Origin: CAYLNM01 sp964385045
GTDB taxonomy: Bacteria > Planctomycetota > Phycisphaerae > Phycisphaerales > SM1A02
Assembly (NCBI GenBank): GCA_964385045.1
Contig: CAYLNM010000023.1
Location: 1 to 40,387 of the forward strand
DNA: 40,387 nucleotides
Direction: 5' to 3'
Positions 17,701 to 26,612 of the stretch are shown here, one piece after another; position 1 is the first letter of the stretch; the number at the start of each line of letters is the position of its first letter. The notes under the pieces were generated by a model, which had not been told where the DNA came from, did not search any database, and worked only from the letters and a program-made list of their open reading frames with translations. The position numbers and the translations under genes were made by a program.

Positions 17701-18732
17701 ATGTTCTTCCTCGCCGCCGACACCGCCACCGATGCCGCCACCAAGGGGCCCGAGCCGGTCAACCCGCTCGGCCACGTGCTCGACATCAACGTGCTCGGCG
17801 GACGGAACCCCATCATCGAGGGGACGGAGAACATCATCGGCGGCCAGCCGCTGATCACGATGCACATGGTGACGCTCGTCGTCGCCGCCGCCCTCTGCCT
17901 CTGGGCGCTGAGCGCCGCCGCGAAGCGGATCACCACCGGCGGCGAGTCCGAGGGTCACCGCCGCTACGTGCCCAACAGCCGCTTCGCCGGGGCGATCGAG
18001 GTCGTGATCCTCTACATGCGGGACAACGTGATCGCGCCGGTGCTCGGCACCGACCTCGCGCGGCGCTACCTCCCGCTGCTGCTGTCGATCTTCTTCTTCA
18101 TCTGGGCCAACAACCTGCTCGGCCTGATCCCGATCCTCGACATCAACCACCTGATCGGGTACCTCGCCTTCGAGGACAAGGGCTGGGCCGTCATCGGCGG
18201 CACCGCCACCGGCAACATCGCGGTGACGGCGGGCCTCGCGACGATCGCCTTCTTCTTCATCAACATCCACGGCATCCGGGACCTCGGATTCGGCGGCTGG
18301 TGCCACCACATGCTCGGCGGCGCCCCGCTGTACCTCGCCCCCATCATGGTCCCGATCGAGATCGCCGGCCTGTTCATCAAGCCGGTCGCGCTCGCCATTC
18401 GTCTCTTCGCCAGCATCCTCGCGGGTCACACCCTGATGGCGACCCTCGGACTGCTGAGCCTCATCGCGATCCGCACCGTCTCCGAGATGGGCGCGGGCGC
18501 CGGCGTCGCCTACGCGGTGGGCGCGGGCGTCGGCATCGTCGCCCTCGGGGCGTCGGTCGCGATCATGTTCCTCGAGATCTTCGTCGCCACCCTGCAGGCG
18601 TTCATCTTCATGTTCCTCACCACCATCTTCATCGGGCAGCTCACGCACCACGATGACCATGGGCACGACACCCACGACGTGCACGGCGAGGAGCAGGAGG
18701 TCTTCGCCGAGCCGCAGGCCCTGGCCAGCTGA
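17701..18732 (+). CDS. atpB: F-type ATP synthase subunit a
   Basis: Subunit a forms the two proton half-channels of F0 against the c-ring. The 343-residue protein carries the signature PVALAIRLFASILAGHTLM, with the essential arginine (equivalent to R210 of E. coli) intact; the usual Asn after RLFA is Ser here. Further helices are YLPLLLSIFFFIWANNLLGL and FLEIFVATLQAFIFMFLTTI. An N-terminal extension of about 55 residues and a His/Asp/Glu-rich tail (HHDDHGHDTHDVHGEE) make it longer than the enterobacterial protein. The ATG has GGAG about 8 bases upstream. Confidence 0.95.
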   Translation: MFFLAADTATDAATKGPEPVNPLGHVLDINVLGGRNPIIEGTENIIGGQPLITMHMVTLVVAAALCLWALSAAAKRITTGGESEGHRRYVPNSRFAGAIEVVILYMRDNVIAPVLGTDLARRYLPLLLSIFFFIWANNLLGLIPILDINHLIGYLAFEDKGWAVIGGTATGNIAVTAGLATIAFFFINIHGIRDLGFGGWCHHMLGGAPLYLAPIMVPIEIAGLFIKPVALAIRLFASILAGHTLMATLGLLSLIAIRTVSEMGAGAGVAYAVGAGVGIVALGASVAIMFLEIFVATLQAFIFMFLTTIFIGQLTHHDDHGHDTHDVHGEEQEVFAEPQALAS

Positions 18733-18739
18733 ACCACTC

Positions 18740-18761
18740 GGCGAGCCGACGTCGGCTCGCC
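18740..18761. other. 22-base perfect palindrome between atpB and atpE
   Basis: GGCGAGCCGAC-GTCGGCTCGCC begins 8 bases after the atpB stop. There is no T run after it, so a full terminator is unlikely. An RNA stem here could block 3'-to-5' decay or set the higher output of the c subunit that the complex needs. Confidence 0.5.
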
Positions 18762-18890
18762 CCGGTCGGCGGACGGTCGCACCGCGATACCGCCGCCCAT
18801 TCACCGCACGGCCCGCATGGCACCAGGGGCCAGGACCCGTGCAGCATCCACCCCCGCGTCCCCTGGACCTGCTCGGAGAGTGAAGTCGAG

Positions 18891-19229
18891 ATGAAGCGCT
18901 TCCTGACCCTGTCGCTGCTCGCGTTCGCCGTCGTCGCCGTCCTCGGTGCCAACCCCGCGGTCGCCCAGCCCGCCGGTGCGGAGGAGGCCGCCGACGCCGC
19001 CGCCGCGGTGCTGAACCTCGGCCCCATCGGTGCCGGCCTCATCGGCGGCCTCGCCGTCATCGGTGCCGGTCTGGGCATCGGCCGCATCGGCAGCTCCGCC
19101 GTCGAGTCGATCGCCCGCCAGCCCGAGATGGCCGGCCCCATCGGCACCAACATGATCATCTCGGCCGCGCTCATCGAGGCCTCGACCCTCTTCGCGGTCG
19201 TGGTCGGCCTGCTCTGCCTCATCCTCTGA
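18891..19229 (+). CDS. atpE: F-type ATP synthase subunit c, with signal peptide
   Basis: The c subunit builds the rotating proton ring. The 112-residue precursor starts with a signal peptide (MKRFLTLSLLAFAVVAVLG...AVAQP), then the two-helix hairpin. The loop ESIARQPEMAG is standard and the carboxylate lies in SAALIEASTLFAVV. Compared with the sodium-type ring of Ilyobacter, the Gln of helix 1 is Ile and the Ser after the carboxylate is Ala, so the ring should carry protons. Long leaders are known for planctomycete c subunits. The ATG follows GGAGAG by about 12 bases. Confidence 0.94.
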   Translation: MKRFLTLSLLAFAVVAVLGANPAVAQPAGAEEAADAAAAVLNLGPIGAGLIGGLAVIGAGLGIGRIGSSAVESIARQPEMAGPIGTNMIISAALIEASTLFAVVVGLLCLIL

Positions 19230-19259
19230 GTCGAGCAGCGTCCACGTGATGCCGGCGAA

Positions 19260-19307
19260 CGGCCGGGGCCGGGCGTCCGCCCCCGCGGCGCGACGCGGCC
19301 CCGGCCG
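19260..19307. other. 12-base-pair stem-loop between atpE and atpF
   Basis: CGGCCGGGGCCG (19260-19271) pairs exactly with CGGCCCCGGCCG (19296-19307) across a 24-base loop. It lies 30 bases after atpE, with no T run. It may stabilise the atpE message or reduce read-through into atpF. Confidence 0.5.
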
Positions 19308-19397
19308 GACGCCACCCCGGCCGCCGAGGCCGGACGTCTCCTTCCGGGACCGAACACCTGACCTGACGCCGGGCCCCGCCCGGTTCGAGGCCGACCG

Positions 19398-19934
19398 ATG
19401 ATCCACCTGCTGCAGACGCTCGCCGCCGAGGGCCCCGCCAACCCCGTGGACCCGAAGCTGCTGCCCTACATCACGACCATCGTGGTGGCGGGCGTGTCGT
19501 TCTGGGTGCTCGTGAAGTACGTCATGCCCCGGATCACCTCCGGGCTCGACGACCGCGAGCAGAAGATCCTCGGCGAGATCGAGTCGGCCGAGCAGGCCCG
19601 GGCCGACGCCGAGAAGGCGAAGGCGGACTTCGAGCGGGCCCTCGCCGACGCCCGCCGCGAGGCCGCCGAGATGGTCTCGCAGGCCCGCGCCGACGCCAAG
19701 AAGGCCGCCGACGAGCTCCGCAGCCGCAACGAGCAGGAGCTCGGCGAGATGAAGCGCAAGGCCCGCGAGGAGATCGAGGGCGCCCGTGCCGACGCGGTCG
19801 CCTCGCTCCACGCCGAGGCCACCATGCTCGCGACCCAGATCGCCGGCAAGATCCTCCAGCGCGAGATCTCGGTCGAGGACCAGCAGCGGCTGCTCGACGA
19901 GTCGCTCCGCGAGCTCGCCCAGACCCGCAACTGA
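19398..19934 (+). CDS. atpF: F-type ATP synthase subunit b
   Basis: Subunit b is the peripheral stalk that keeps F1 from turning. The 178-residue product has one N-terminal membrane helix (ITTIVVAGVSFWVLVKYVMP, about 25-45) and a long charged coiled coil (AEQARADAEKAKADFERALA and onward) to about residue 150, ending LQREISVEDQQRLLDESLRE. Length and pattern are normal for a bacterial b subunit. CGAGG lies about 9 bases before the ATG. There is a 127-base gap before atpH. Confidence 0.93.
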   Translation: MIHLLQTLAAEGPANPVDPKLLPYITTIVVAGVSFWVLVKYVMPRITSGLDDREQKILGEIESAEQARADAEKAKADFERALADARREAAEMVSQARADAKKAADELRSRNEQELGEMKRKAREEIEGARADAVASLHAEATMLATQIAGKILQREISVEDQQRLLDESLRELAQTRN

Positions 19935-20061
19935 CCCGAAACCGGCCCGCAACCGACCCGGCCGCCCGGCCCCGTCCGCCGCGGGGCCGCCGGCCGCCCC
20001 CGGCACCCCGGCACCCCGGCACCCCGGCATCCCCCGGCTCCGAAGCCCAAGGCACCGCACC
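19935..20061. repeat. atpF-atpH spacer with GC stem and CCGGCACC repeats
   Basis: The spacer contains an 8-base-pair stem, CGGCCCCG (19967-19974) with CGGGGCCG (19982-19989), and then three to four tandem copies of a GGCACCCC unit at about 20001-20032. This is the third structured spacer in the atp cluster. AAGG about 9 bases before the atpH ATG is the likely ribosome site. Confidence 0.4.
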
Positions 20062-20679
20062 ATGGCCACCCGCACCGACGCCGTCTCGAGGACCTACGCC
20101 CGCAGCCTGTACGAGCTGGCCGAGGGTGCCGGGGCGGACAAGGTGAAGGAGATCGCCGAGGAGCTCGCCGACATCGTCGAGCTCACCCGCAGCGATCGGA
20201 CCTTCGGCGAGTTCCTGCAGTCGCCGATCGTCGACGCGGAGAAGCGCCGGGCGTCGCTGCAGGCGATCTTCGGCGATCGCGTGACCGACATGACGCTGCG
20301 GTTCCTCCTCGTCCTCAACGACAAGGGCCGCCTCGCGCAGCTCGAGTCGATCGTCGCCGCCTACGACGCCCTGGTCGACGAGGCCCACGGCCGCGTCGAG
20401 GTCGACCTCTGGACCGCCGCCCCGATGGGCGAGGAGCAGCTCCAGGCCGTCACCGACCGGATCCGCGAGGCCCTGGGCAAGGAGCCGGTGGTCCACGCGT
20501 CCACCGACGAGTCCATGATGGGCGGCATCAAGCTCCGAATCGGCGACCAGCTCGTCGACGGCTCGCTCGCCACCCGCCTCCGCCGCCTGCGGCAGGAGCT
20601 GCTCACCGAGGGCGGCTCGGCCATCCGCGGCCGCTACGCCGAGATGCTCGAGGGCGCCGGCGAGACGGGGAGCGACTGA
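20062..20679 (+). CDS. atpH: F-type ATP synthase subunit delta
   Basis: Delta joins the top of F1 to the b stalk. The 205-residue protein has the family pattern: N-terminal helical domain beginning VSRTYARSLYELA, LQSPIVDAEKRRASLQAIF, FLLVLNDKGRLAQLESI, and the C-terminal MGGIKLRIGDQLVDGSLATR, which corresponds to the conserved GG-(L/I)-(I/L)-x-(I/V)-G...(D)-x-S motif. Length is a little above the usual 180. The start is the first ATG before conserved sequence. The stop lies 3 bases before the next gene. Confidence 0.93.
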   Translation: MATRTDAVSRTYARSLYELAEGAGADKVKEIAEELADIVELTRSDRTFGEFLQSPIVDAEKRRASLQAIFGDRVTDMTLRFLLVLNDKGRLAQLESIVAAYDALVDEAHGRVEVDLWTAAPMGEEQLQAVTDRIREALGKEPVVHASTDESMMGGIKLRIGDQLVDGSLATRLRRLRQELLTEGGSAIRGRYAEMLEGAGETGSD

Positions 20680-20682
20680 CCG

Positions 20683-21519
20683 GTGGCCCGCGTTCCCGCC
20701 CGACTCCGTACCACCCTGCTGCTCGGCACCGGCCTCGGGCTGTTCACCTGCGCCTCGGGCTGGTGGGCCTGGCCGACGTCGGCGGCCTCGGCGGCCGCGT
20801 CGGGCGGACTCGCCGTCGCCGCCGCGGCCGTCGACGTCGACGACGATGAGGACGGTCCCGACATCGAGGACCTGCCGCAGCTGACCGTCAGCGGCACCGC
20901 CCGCGTCGAGAAGCCGGCCGACGAGGTGCGCCTGACCGTCGGCGTCCGCACCGAGGCGGCGGACGCCCGCACCGCCCTCGAGCGGAACAACGAGCGGATG
21001 GAGGGCGTGGTCGACGCCCTCGAGGACGCCGGCCTCACCGACGAGGAGTACGAGACCGGGCAGTTTCGCATCCGGCCCGAGTACGCCCGGCGGCCCCGCA
21101 ACGCGGCCTCGGACTGGGAGCCGCGGATCGTCGGCTACACCGTGTCGAACTCGCTCGACGTGGCCACGTCGCGGCTCGAGCTCACCGGCGAATTGATCGC
21201 GGCCGCCAACGAGGCCGGCGCCAACGACGTCTCGATCGCGGGCTTCGGCCTGTCGGAGCCCGAGCGCCACCGCCCCGAGGTGCTCCGCGAGGCGACGACC
21301 CGCGCGATCGAGGACGCCCGGGCGCTGGCGGACGCCGCGGGCCTCGAGCTCGTGCGCATCCTCCGCATCACCGCCGACGCGGCCGACCCGACGCCCCGCC
21401 GCTCGCGGGGCATGGCGATGAGCCGCGCCGCCGAGTCCGCCCCGCCGATCGAGGCGGGCGACGTCACCCTCACCGCCACCGTGCGGATCGTCTACGAGGT
21501 CCGGGCCGCCGGCGGCTGA
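20683..21519 (+). CDS. SIMPL-domain (DUF541) secreted protein inserted in the atp cluster
   Basis: 278 residues, GTG start 3 bases after the atpH stop. A signal-type N-terminus (LRTTLLLGTGLGLFTCASGW) is followed by a short acidic linker and a SIMPL/DUF541 domain from about residue 67: LPQLTVSGTARVEKPADEVR, then the GYTVSNSLDV strand, helix pairs with REATTRAIEDARALADAAG and a final strand TATVRIVYEV. SIMPL proteins are periplasmic or outer-membrane proteins that form oligomers, and their roles are poorly defined. Being co-directional and almost abutting atpH suggests co-transcription with the ATP synthase genes. No link to F0F1 function is known to me. Confidence 0.85.
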   Translation: MARVPARLRTTLLLGTGLGLFTCASGWWAWPTSAASAAASGGLAVAAAAVDVDDDEDGPDIEDLPQLTVSGTARVEKPADEVRLTVGVRTEAADARTALERNNERMEGVVDALEDAGLTDEEYETGQFRIRPEYARRPRNAASDWEPRIVGYTVSNSLDVATSRLELTGELIAAANEAGANDVSIAGFGLSEPERHRPEVLREATTRAIEDARALADAAGLELVRILRITADAADPTPRRSRGMAMSRAAESAPPIEAGDVTLTATVRIVYEVRAAGG

Positions 21520-21617
21520 GCCGCGGTGCCGAGCCCTCCCGGTGCGAGCGGCCTGACCGCCGCCGCAGCGCTTCCAACCCCTTGGGCGGGCGTCCGCCCC
21601 CTGACGAGGACCGAGCC

Positions 21618-23177
<1,560 letters not shown>

Positions 23178-23226
23178 GGCCCCCCTCCGCCGCGACCTCC
23201 GGGCCGCCCCGCCCCGCGACCCACCG

Positions 23227-23259
23227 CCGCCCCCGCGTCGCTCGCCGACGCGGGGGCGG
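23227..23259 (+). terminator. Hairpin closing the atp cluster
   Basis: CCGCCCCCGCGTCG pairs perfectly with CGACGCGGGGGCGG over 14 base pairs around a 5-base loop, 49 bases after atpA, followed by the weak T-containing TGTCGTTCC. The strength and position fit an intrinsic terminator in a GC-rich genome. A closely related hairpin is at 29465-29500. Confidence 0.7.
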
Positions 23260-23570
23260 TGTCGTTCCGGGGGGGAAGGGCTCGCCCGGGAGGGACGGCA
23301 CCGGCGGATCCGAACATCGCCCGACACGCTCACACCACCGATGTGATGATGCGCCGCCGCATTCGGGTCCGCGGGGTCGGGATTCCCGCGCCGTTGGTCC
23401 TTCGCGGTCGGGCGCCCGGCCGAGGCGAGGGCTCGGGCCGCGACGAACCCGACCTCTCGGCCCCGCGTAGCGATCGGATCGGAGACGCCTCGTCTTCGCG
23501 GCCCCGGCCTCGTGCCCATCTCTTCGGCCGCCGGCGTCCCGCTGTCCGACCCGGTTCCGAGGGACATCCC
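23260..23570. other. Spacer before the first FG-GAP gene
   Basis: About 310 bases with no recognisable gene, although the frame of the following gene happens to be open through it. I see no clear promoter hexamer. GAGGGA about 10 bases before 23571 may be the ribosome site for that gene. Confidence 0.4.
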
Positions 23571-26105
23571 ATGAGGCCTGATCGATCCGTGCCCCCCGTG
23601 CGCCCACGCTCCGCGAGTCTCGTCCACCTCGACGGGCGGTGCTCGTCGTGGGGATCGCGGCTCCGGGCGATCGCCATCGTCGTCTTCGCCCTGCTCGCCG
23701 CCCCGGTCGGGCCGCCTCCGGCCATGGCCGCCGCGGGTGACGAGCCTGTGCTGCTGTCGCTCTGTCCCGACGCGGTCCTCGGGACCGACCTCGCGATCCT
23801 TCGCGAGCGGATCGACCGGGGCGGCGTGCCGACCGTGGCCGACCTCGACGGCGACGGTCGCGTGGAGATCGTGATCGCCATCGCCGAGCCGCCCGGTCTC
23901 ACGATCGCCACCCACGCGGGCGACCGCATCGGCGTCCCCCGGAGCGTCGAGCTCGAGCCGGGCGACGTGATCGGTCCGTCCCGGACCACGCCGTTCGACC
24001 TCGACGACGACGGCGACCTCGACCTCGTCGTGATCGGGCATCGGGGCGGGCTCTGGCTCCTCCGCAACGACGGCGGACTCCGCTTCACGACGACCGACGT
24101 GTTCGTGCCGCAGTTCGGCGACATCGTCATCTCGTCCCGACTGGACATCGAGCGCCGCAACGGAGGCGTCCGGATCCTGTACCCGTCGAGGTTCGACTCG
24201 ACTCGGTTCCTCCCGGTGACCCCCGATCTCACCCTCGGGCCCCCGTCCGTGATCCAGCCTTCGCAGGTGCAGTGGCTGTGGCTCGCGGCCCTCGACGGCG
24301 ACGAGCCGGACGACCTCGTGGGGATGCAGATCGACACCGTGAAGTGGTCCACCCGCATCGACGACGACACCTGGAGTCTCCCGCAGGAGATCTCAATCGG
24401 GAGGGACACGATCGACGTCGACTACGTCGACCTCGACGGAGACGGCCGCCGCGACGTCGTGATCACCAAGAGCGATGGCCCCGCGCAGTTCCTCGTGCTG
24501 CGGGGCACGGCATCCGGAGGCGTCGCGGCGCCGATGCCGGCCGGCGGGCCACCCGACGTCTCCGACGACGCGTGGACGAGCTTCGCCGACGTCGACGGGG
24601 ACGGGCGCCCGGAGGCGTTCCTCGTCGCTGGCGACCTCGGTGACTCCTTCGTGACCGCGTTCCGCAACGTCGATGGCGAGCTCTCGCGGGCGACCCGCCG
24701 GTGGCTTCCGCTCGGCGGGGGCCCGAGCACGACGGCCGACGTCGACGCCGACGGCCGTCTGGAGCTGGTGATTCACGGTCGGTACGGCCAGCGGGCGACG
24801 CTCTGGTCGCTGGATCTGTCGCCGGCGCCGTCGGGAACGGTCGGCACCTTCGACGAGCTTCCGGGGGCGATGGCCGCCCGGATGCTCGACGTCGACGCCG
24901 GCGCCGACGATCGCCCGGAGCTGATCAGCGTCCGGAGCGGCTCGCTCGTGGTCTCCTCGATGGCGCCGGACGGCTCCCTCGAGGAGCGGCACGCGATCCC
25001 CCTCGGCGAAGGCCCGCTCGAGGTGCGCGATCTCACGGTGGCTTCCGCAAGGCATGAGCGGCCGGCGGAGGCAGCCGTCCTGCTCGGCGGTCCGGCGCCC
25101 CGGATCGTCACGGTCGCCTGGATGGACGGCGTGCCCGGCACGCCGTACGAGGCACCGATCGACGCGGGCATCGACATCGTGCGACTGGCCGCGCTCGAGA
25201 CCGATGGGCCGCGGGCACTCGTGCTGGCACGTGACGACCTCGGCCGGACGATCGTCGCTCGTCCCGAGCCCGGCGGCCTGGTGACGCTCGACGAGTACGC
25301 GTATCCCGGCGAGGGCAGCGAGACGTTCCGGCTCGTCGTCGTCGATCTCGACGGCGACGGTGCGGACGACCTGCTGCATACCTGGTACACCGGCGACGAG
25401 ATCGGTCCGGTGCTCCGACACGGCAACGGCGACGGGACCCTCGCCGAGCCGGTCCGGTTCACGGCCGAGGACGGGACGACCGTCGAGAGCTTGGCCGTCG
25501 TCGTGACCGACTGGGACGAGGACGGCGTGCCGGACCTCGTGATCGCCGGCGAGCCCGGCGAGGCGGCGGCGCAGGAACTGCGACTGGTTCGCCACCTTGG
25601 CGATCGCCGGTACGAGCTTGCGGGGATCCCCTACGCCGGGGACCCAACCGGGCTCGCCTTTCCGGAGGCCACCGGTGATCCCGATGGCGACGGCACCCTC
25701 GATCTTGTGAGCACGTCCCTCGCAGCACTGTACCGGCGGTCGGAGGATCCGCGTGCGCCCCTTCGCTGGACAACGCACCCGCGGACCGTCGACTTCCCCT
25801 ACGGATCGTCGGAGCTCGGCGATCTCGACGGCGACGGTGCCGACGAGATCCTGATGACCGGTCTCTTCGGGAATGGCGTCTTCGGCCTCGTTCGGTCCCG
25901 CCGATGCCGTCCCGGATGCGACGCGGACCTCGACGCCGACGGCACCGTGGACCACCGTGACCTGCTTCTCCTGCTCGTCCGTGGCCGGGAGCCGGACCAG
26001 ATCTGGCCGTATCCCGAGCCGGGTGATCTCGATCGCGACGGCGACGTGGACGGTGACGACCTCGGCGCGCTGCTTGCGGCGTGGGGGGCCTGTCGGGAGG
26101 GATGA
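23571..26105 (+). CDS. Secreted FG-GAP/VCBS propeller protein with dockerin-like tail, copy 1
   Basis: 844 residues. A signal peptide (LRAIAIVVFALLAAPVGPPPAMA, about 25-50) precedes a long repeat region with at least nine calcium-loop motifs of the form DxDxDGxx(D/E), such as DLDGDGRVEIV, DLDDDGDLDLV and DWDEDGVPDLV, typical of FG-GAP blades in a beta-propeller. The C-terminus carries a cysteine pair CRPGC, then two dockerin/EF-hand-like loops DLDADGTVDHRDLL and DLDRDGDVDGDDL, ending AAWGAC. In planctomycetes this tail (the GC-type dockerin of genome annotation) is thought to serve as a sorting or anchoring module. Export across the inner membrane is expected; the ligand is unknown. The start is chosen for its position before the signal peptide. 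Confidence 0.85.
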   Translation: MRPDRSVPPVRPRSASLVHLDGRCSSWGSRLRAIAIVVFALLAAPVGPPPAMAAAGDEPVLLSLCPDAVLGTDLAILRERIDRGGVPTVADLDGDGRVEIVIAIAEPPGLTIATHAGDRIGVPRSVELEPGDVIGPSRTTPFDLDDDGDLDLVVIGHRGGLWLLRNDGGLRFTTTDVFVPQFGDIVISSRLDIERRNGGVRILYPSRFDSTRFLPVTPDLTLGPPSVIQPSQVQWLWLAALDGDEPDDLVGMQIDTVKWSTRIDDDTWSLPQEISIGRDTIDVDYVDLDGDGRRDVVITKSDGPAQFLVLRGTASGGVAAPMPAGGPPDVSDDAWTSFADVDGDGRPEAFLVAGDLGDSFVTAFRNVDGELSRATRRWLPLGGGPSTTADVDADGRLELVIHGRYGQRATLWSLDLSPAPSGTVGTFDELPGAMAARMLDVDAGADDRPELISVRSGSLVVSSMAPDGSLEERHAIPLGEGPLEVRDLTVASARHERPAEAAVLLGGPAPRIVTVAWMDGVPGTPYEAPIDAGIDIVRLAALETDGPRALVLARDDLGRTIVARPEPGGLVTLDEYAYPGEGSETFRLVVVDLDGDGADDLLHTWYTGDEIGPVLRHGNGDGTLAEPVRFTAEDGTTVESLAVVVTDWDEDGVPDLVIAGEPGEAAAQELRLVRHLGDRRYELAGIPYAGDPTGLAFPEATGDPDGDGTLDLVSTSLAALYRRSEDPRAPLRWTTHPRTVDFPYGSSELGDLDGDGADEILMTGLFGNGVFGLVRSRRCRPGCDADLDADGTVDHRDLLLLLVRGREPDQIWPYPEPGDLDRDGDVDGDDLGALLAAWGACREG

Positions 26106-26270
26106 GATCGCAGTCTCGACGCCTCCCGGCGCGGCGGTGCATCGGTCGGGGGCTCGTCCCGCGATGGATCCGATCGAGCGGACGAGCCTCCGCCTCGAGC
26201 TGCCGAGCGGACGGCCCGCGGCATCGGGCATTCCGGGTGATCGCCTCGCCCGCGTCCTGCGACGAGACGA

Positions 26271-26534
26271 TCAGGGGTCGCCCGTCCCCCACTCCGCGAT
26301 CACGATCGCGAGGTCGGCGGCGTCGACCCGCCCGTCACGGTCGAGGTCCGACGGGCAGGCGCACCGTCCCCAGGCCGCAAGCACCGCGATCAGATCGTCC
26401 GCATCCACCCGCCGATCGGCGCCGGCGTCACCCGGGACTCGCTCGTCGCCGCCGTTGAGCATGACGAGCGGGTGGCCCTGACCTGACCCCCAAAGCGAGA
26501 CCGTTCCATCCGACGGATGTCGGGTGATGAGCAT
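26271..26534 (-). pseudogene. Dockerin-only remnant of an FG-GAP-type protein
   Basis: The 87-codon frame ends in two dockerin-like loops, ADRRVDADDLIAVLAAWGRC and DLDRDGRVDAADLAIVIAEW, with the CAC cysteine pair between them, but it has no signal peptide and no propeller. Only about 80 bases separate it from the stop of the full-length copy 2 upstream. It is most simply the 3' end of a further copy whose body was deleted. A small stand-alone dockerin protein is possible but has no ribosome site to support it. Confidence 0.6.
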
Positions 26535-26612
26535 GGCCGCGGGCTTGGCCAGCGACCGGTCGAGGCACTCGCCGCTCTTCGCCCGTGCGCACCCGCCCGA
26601 CCGATCGGTCGC

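Noticed and set aside
23227..23259. Hairpin after atpA as an attachment site or element end
   Set aside because: Position after the atpA stop and perfect stem fit a terminator; no integrase or flanking duplication is present.
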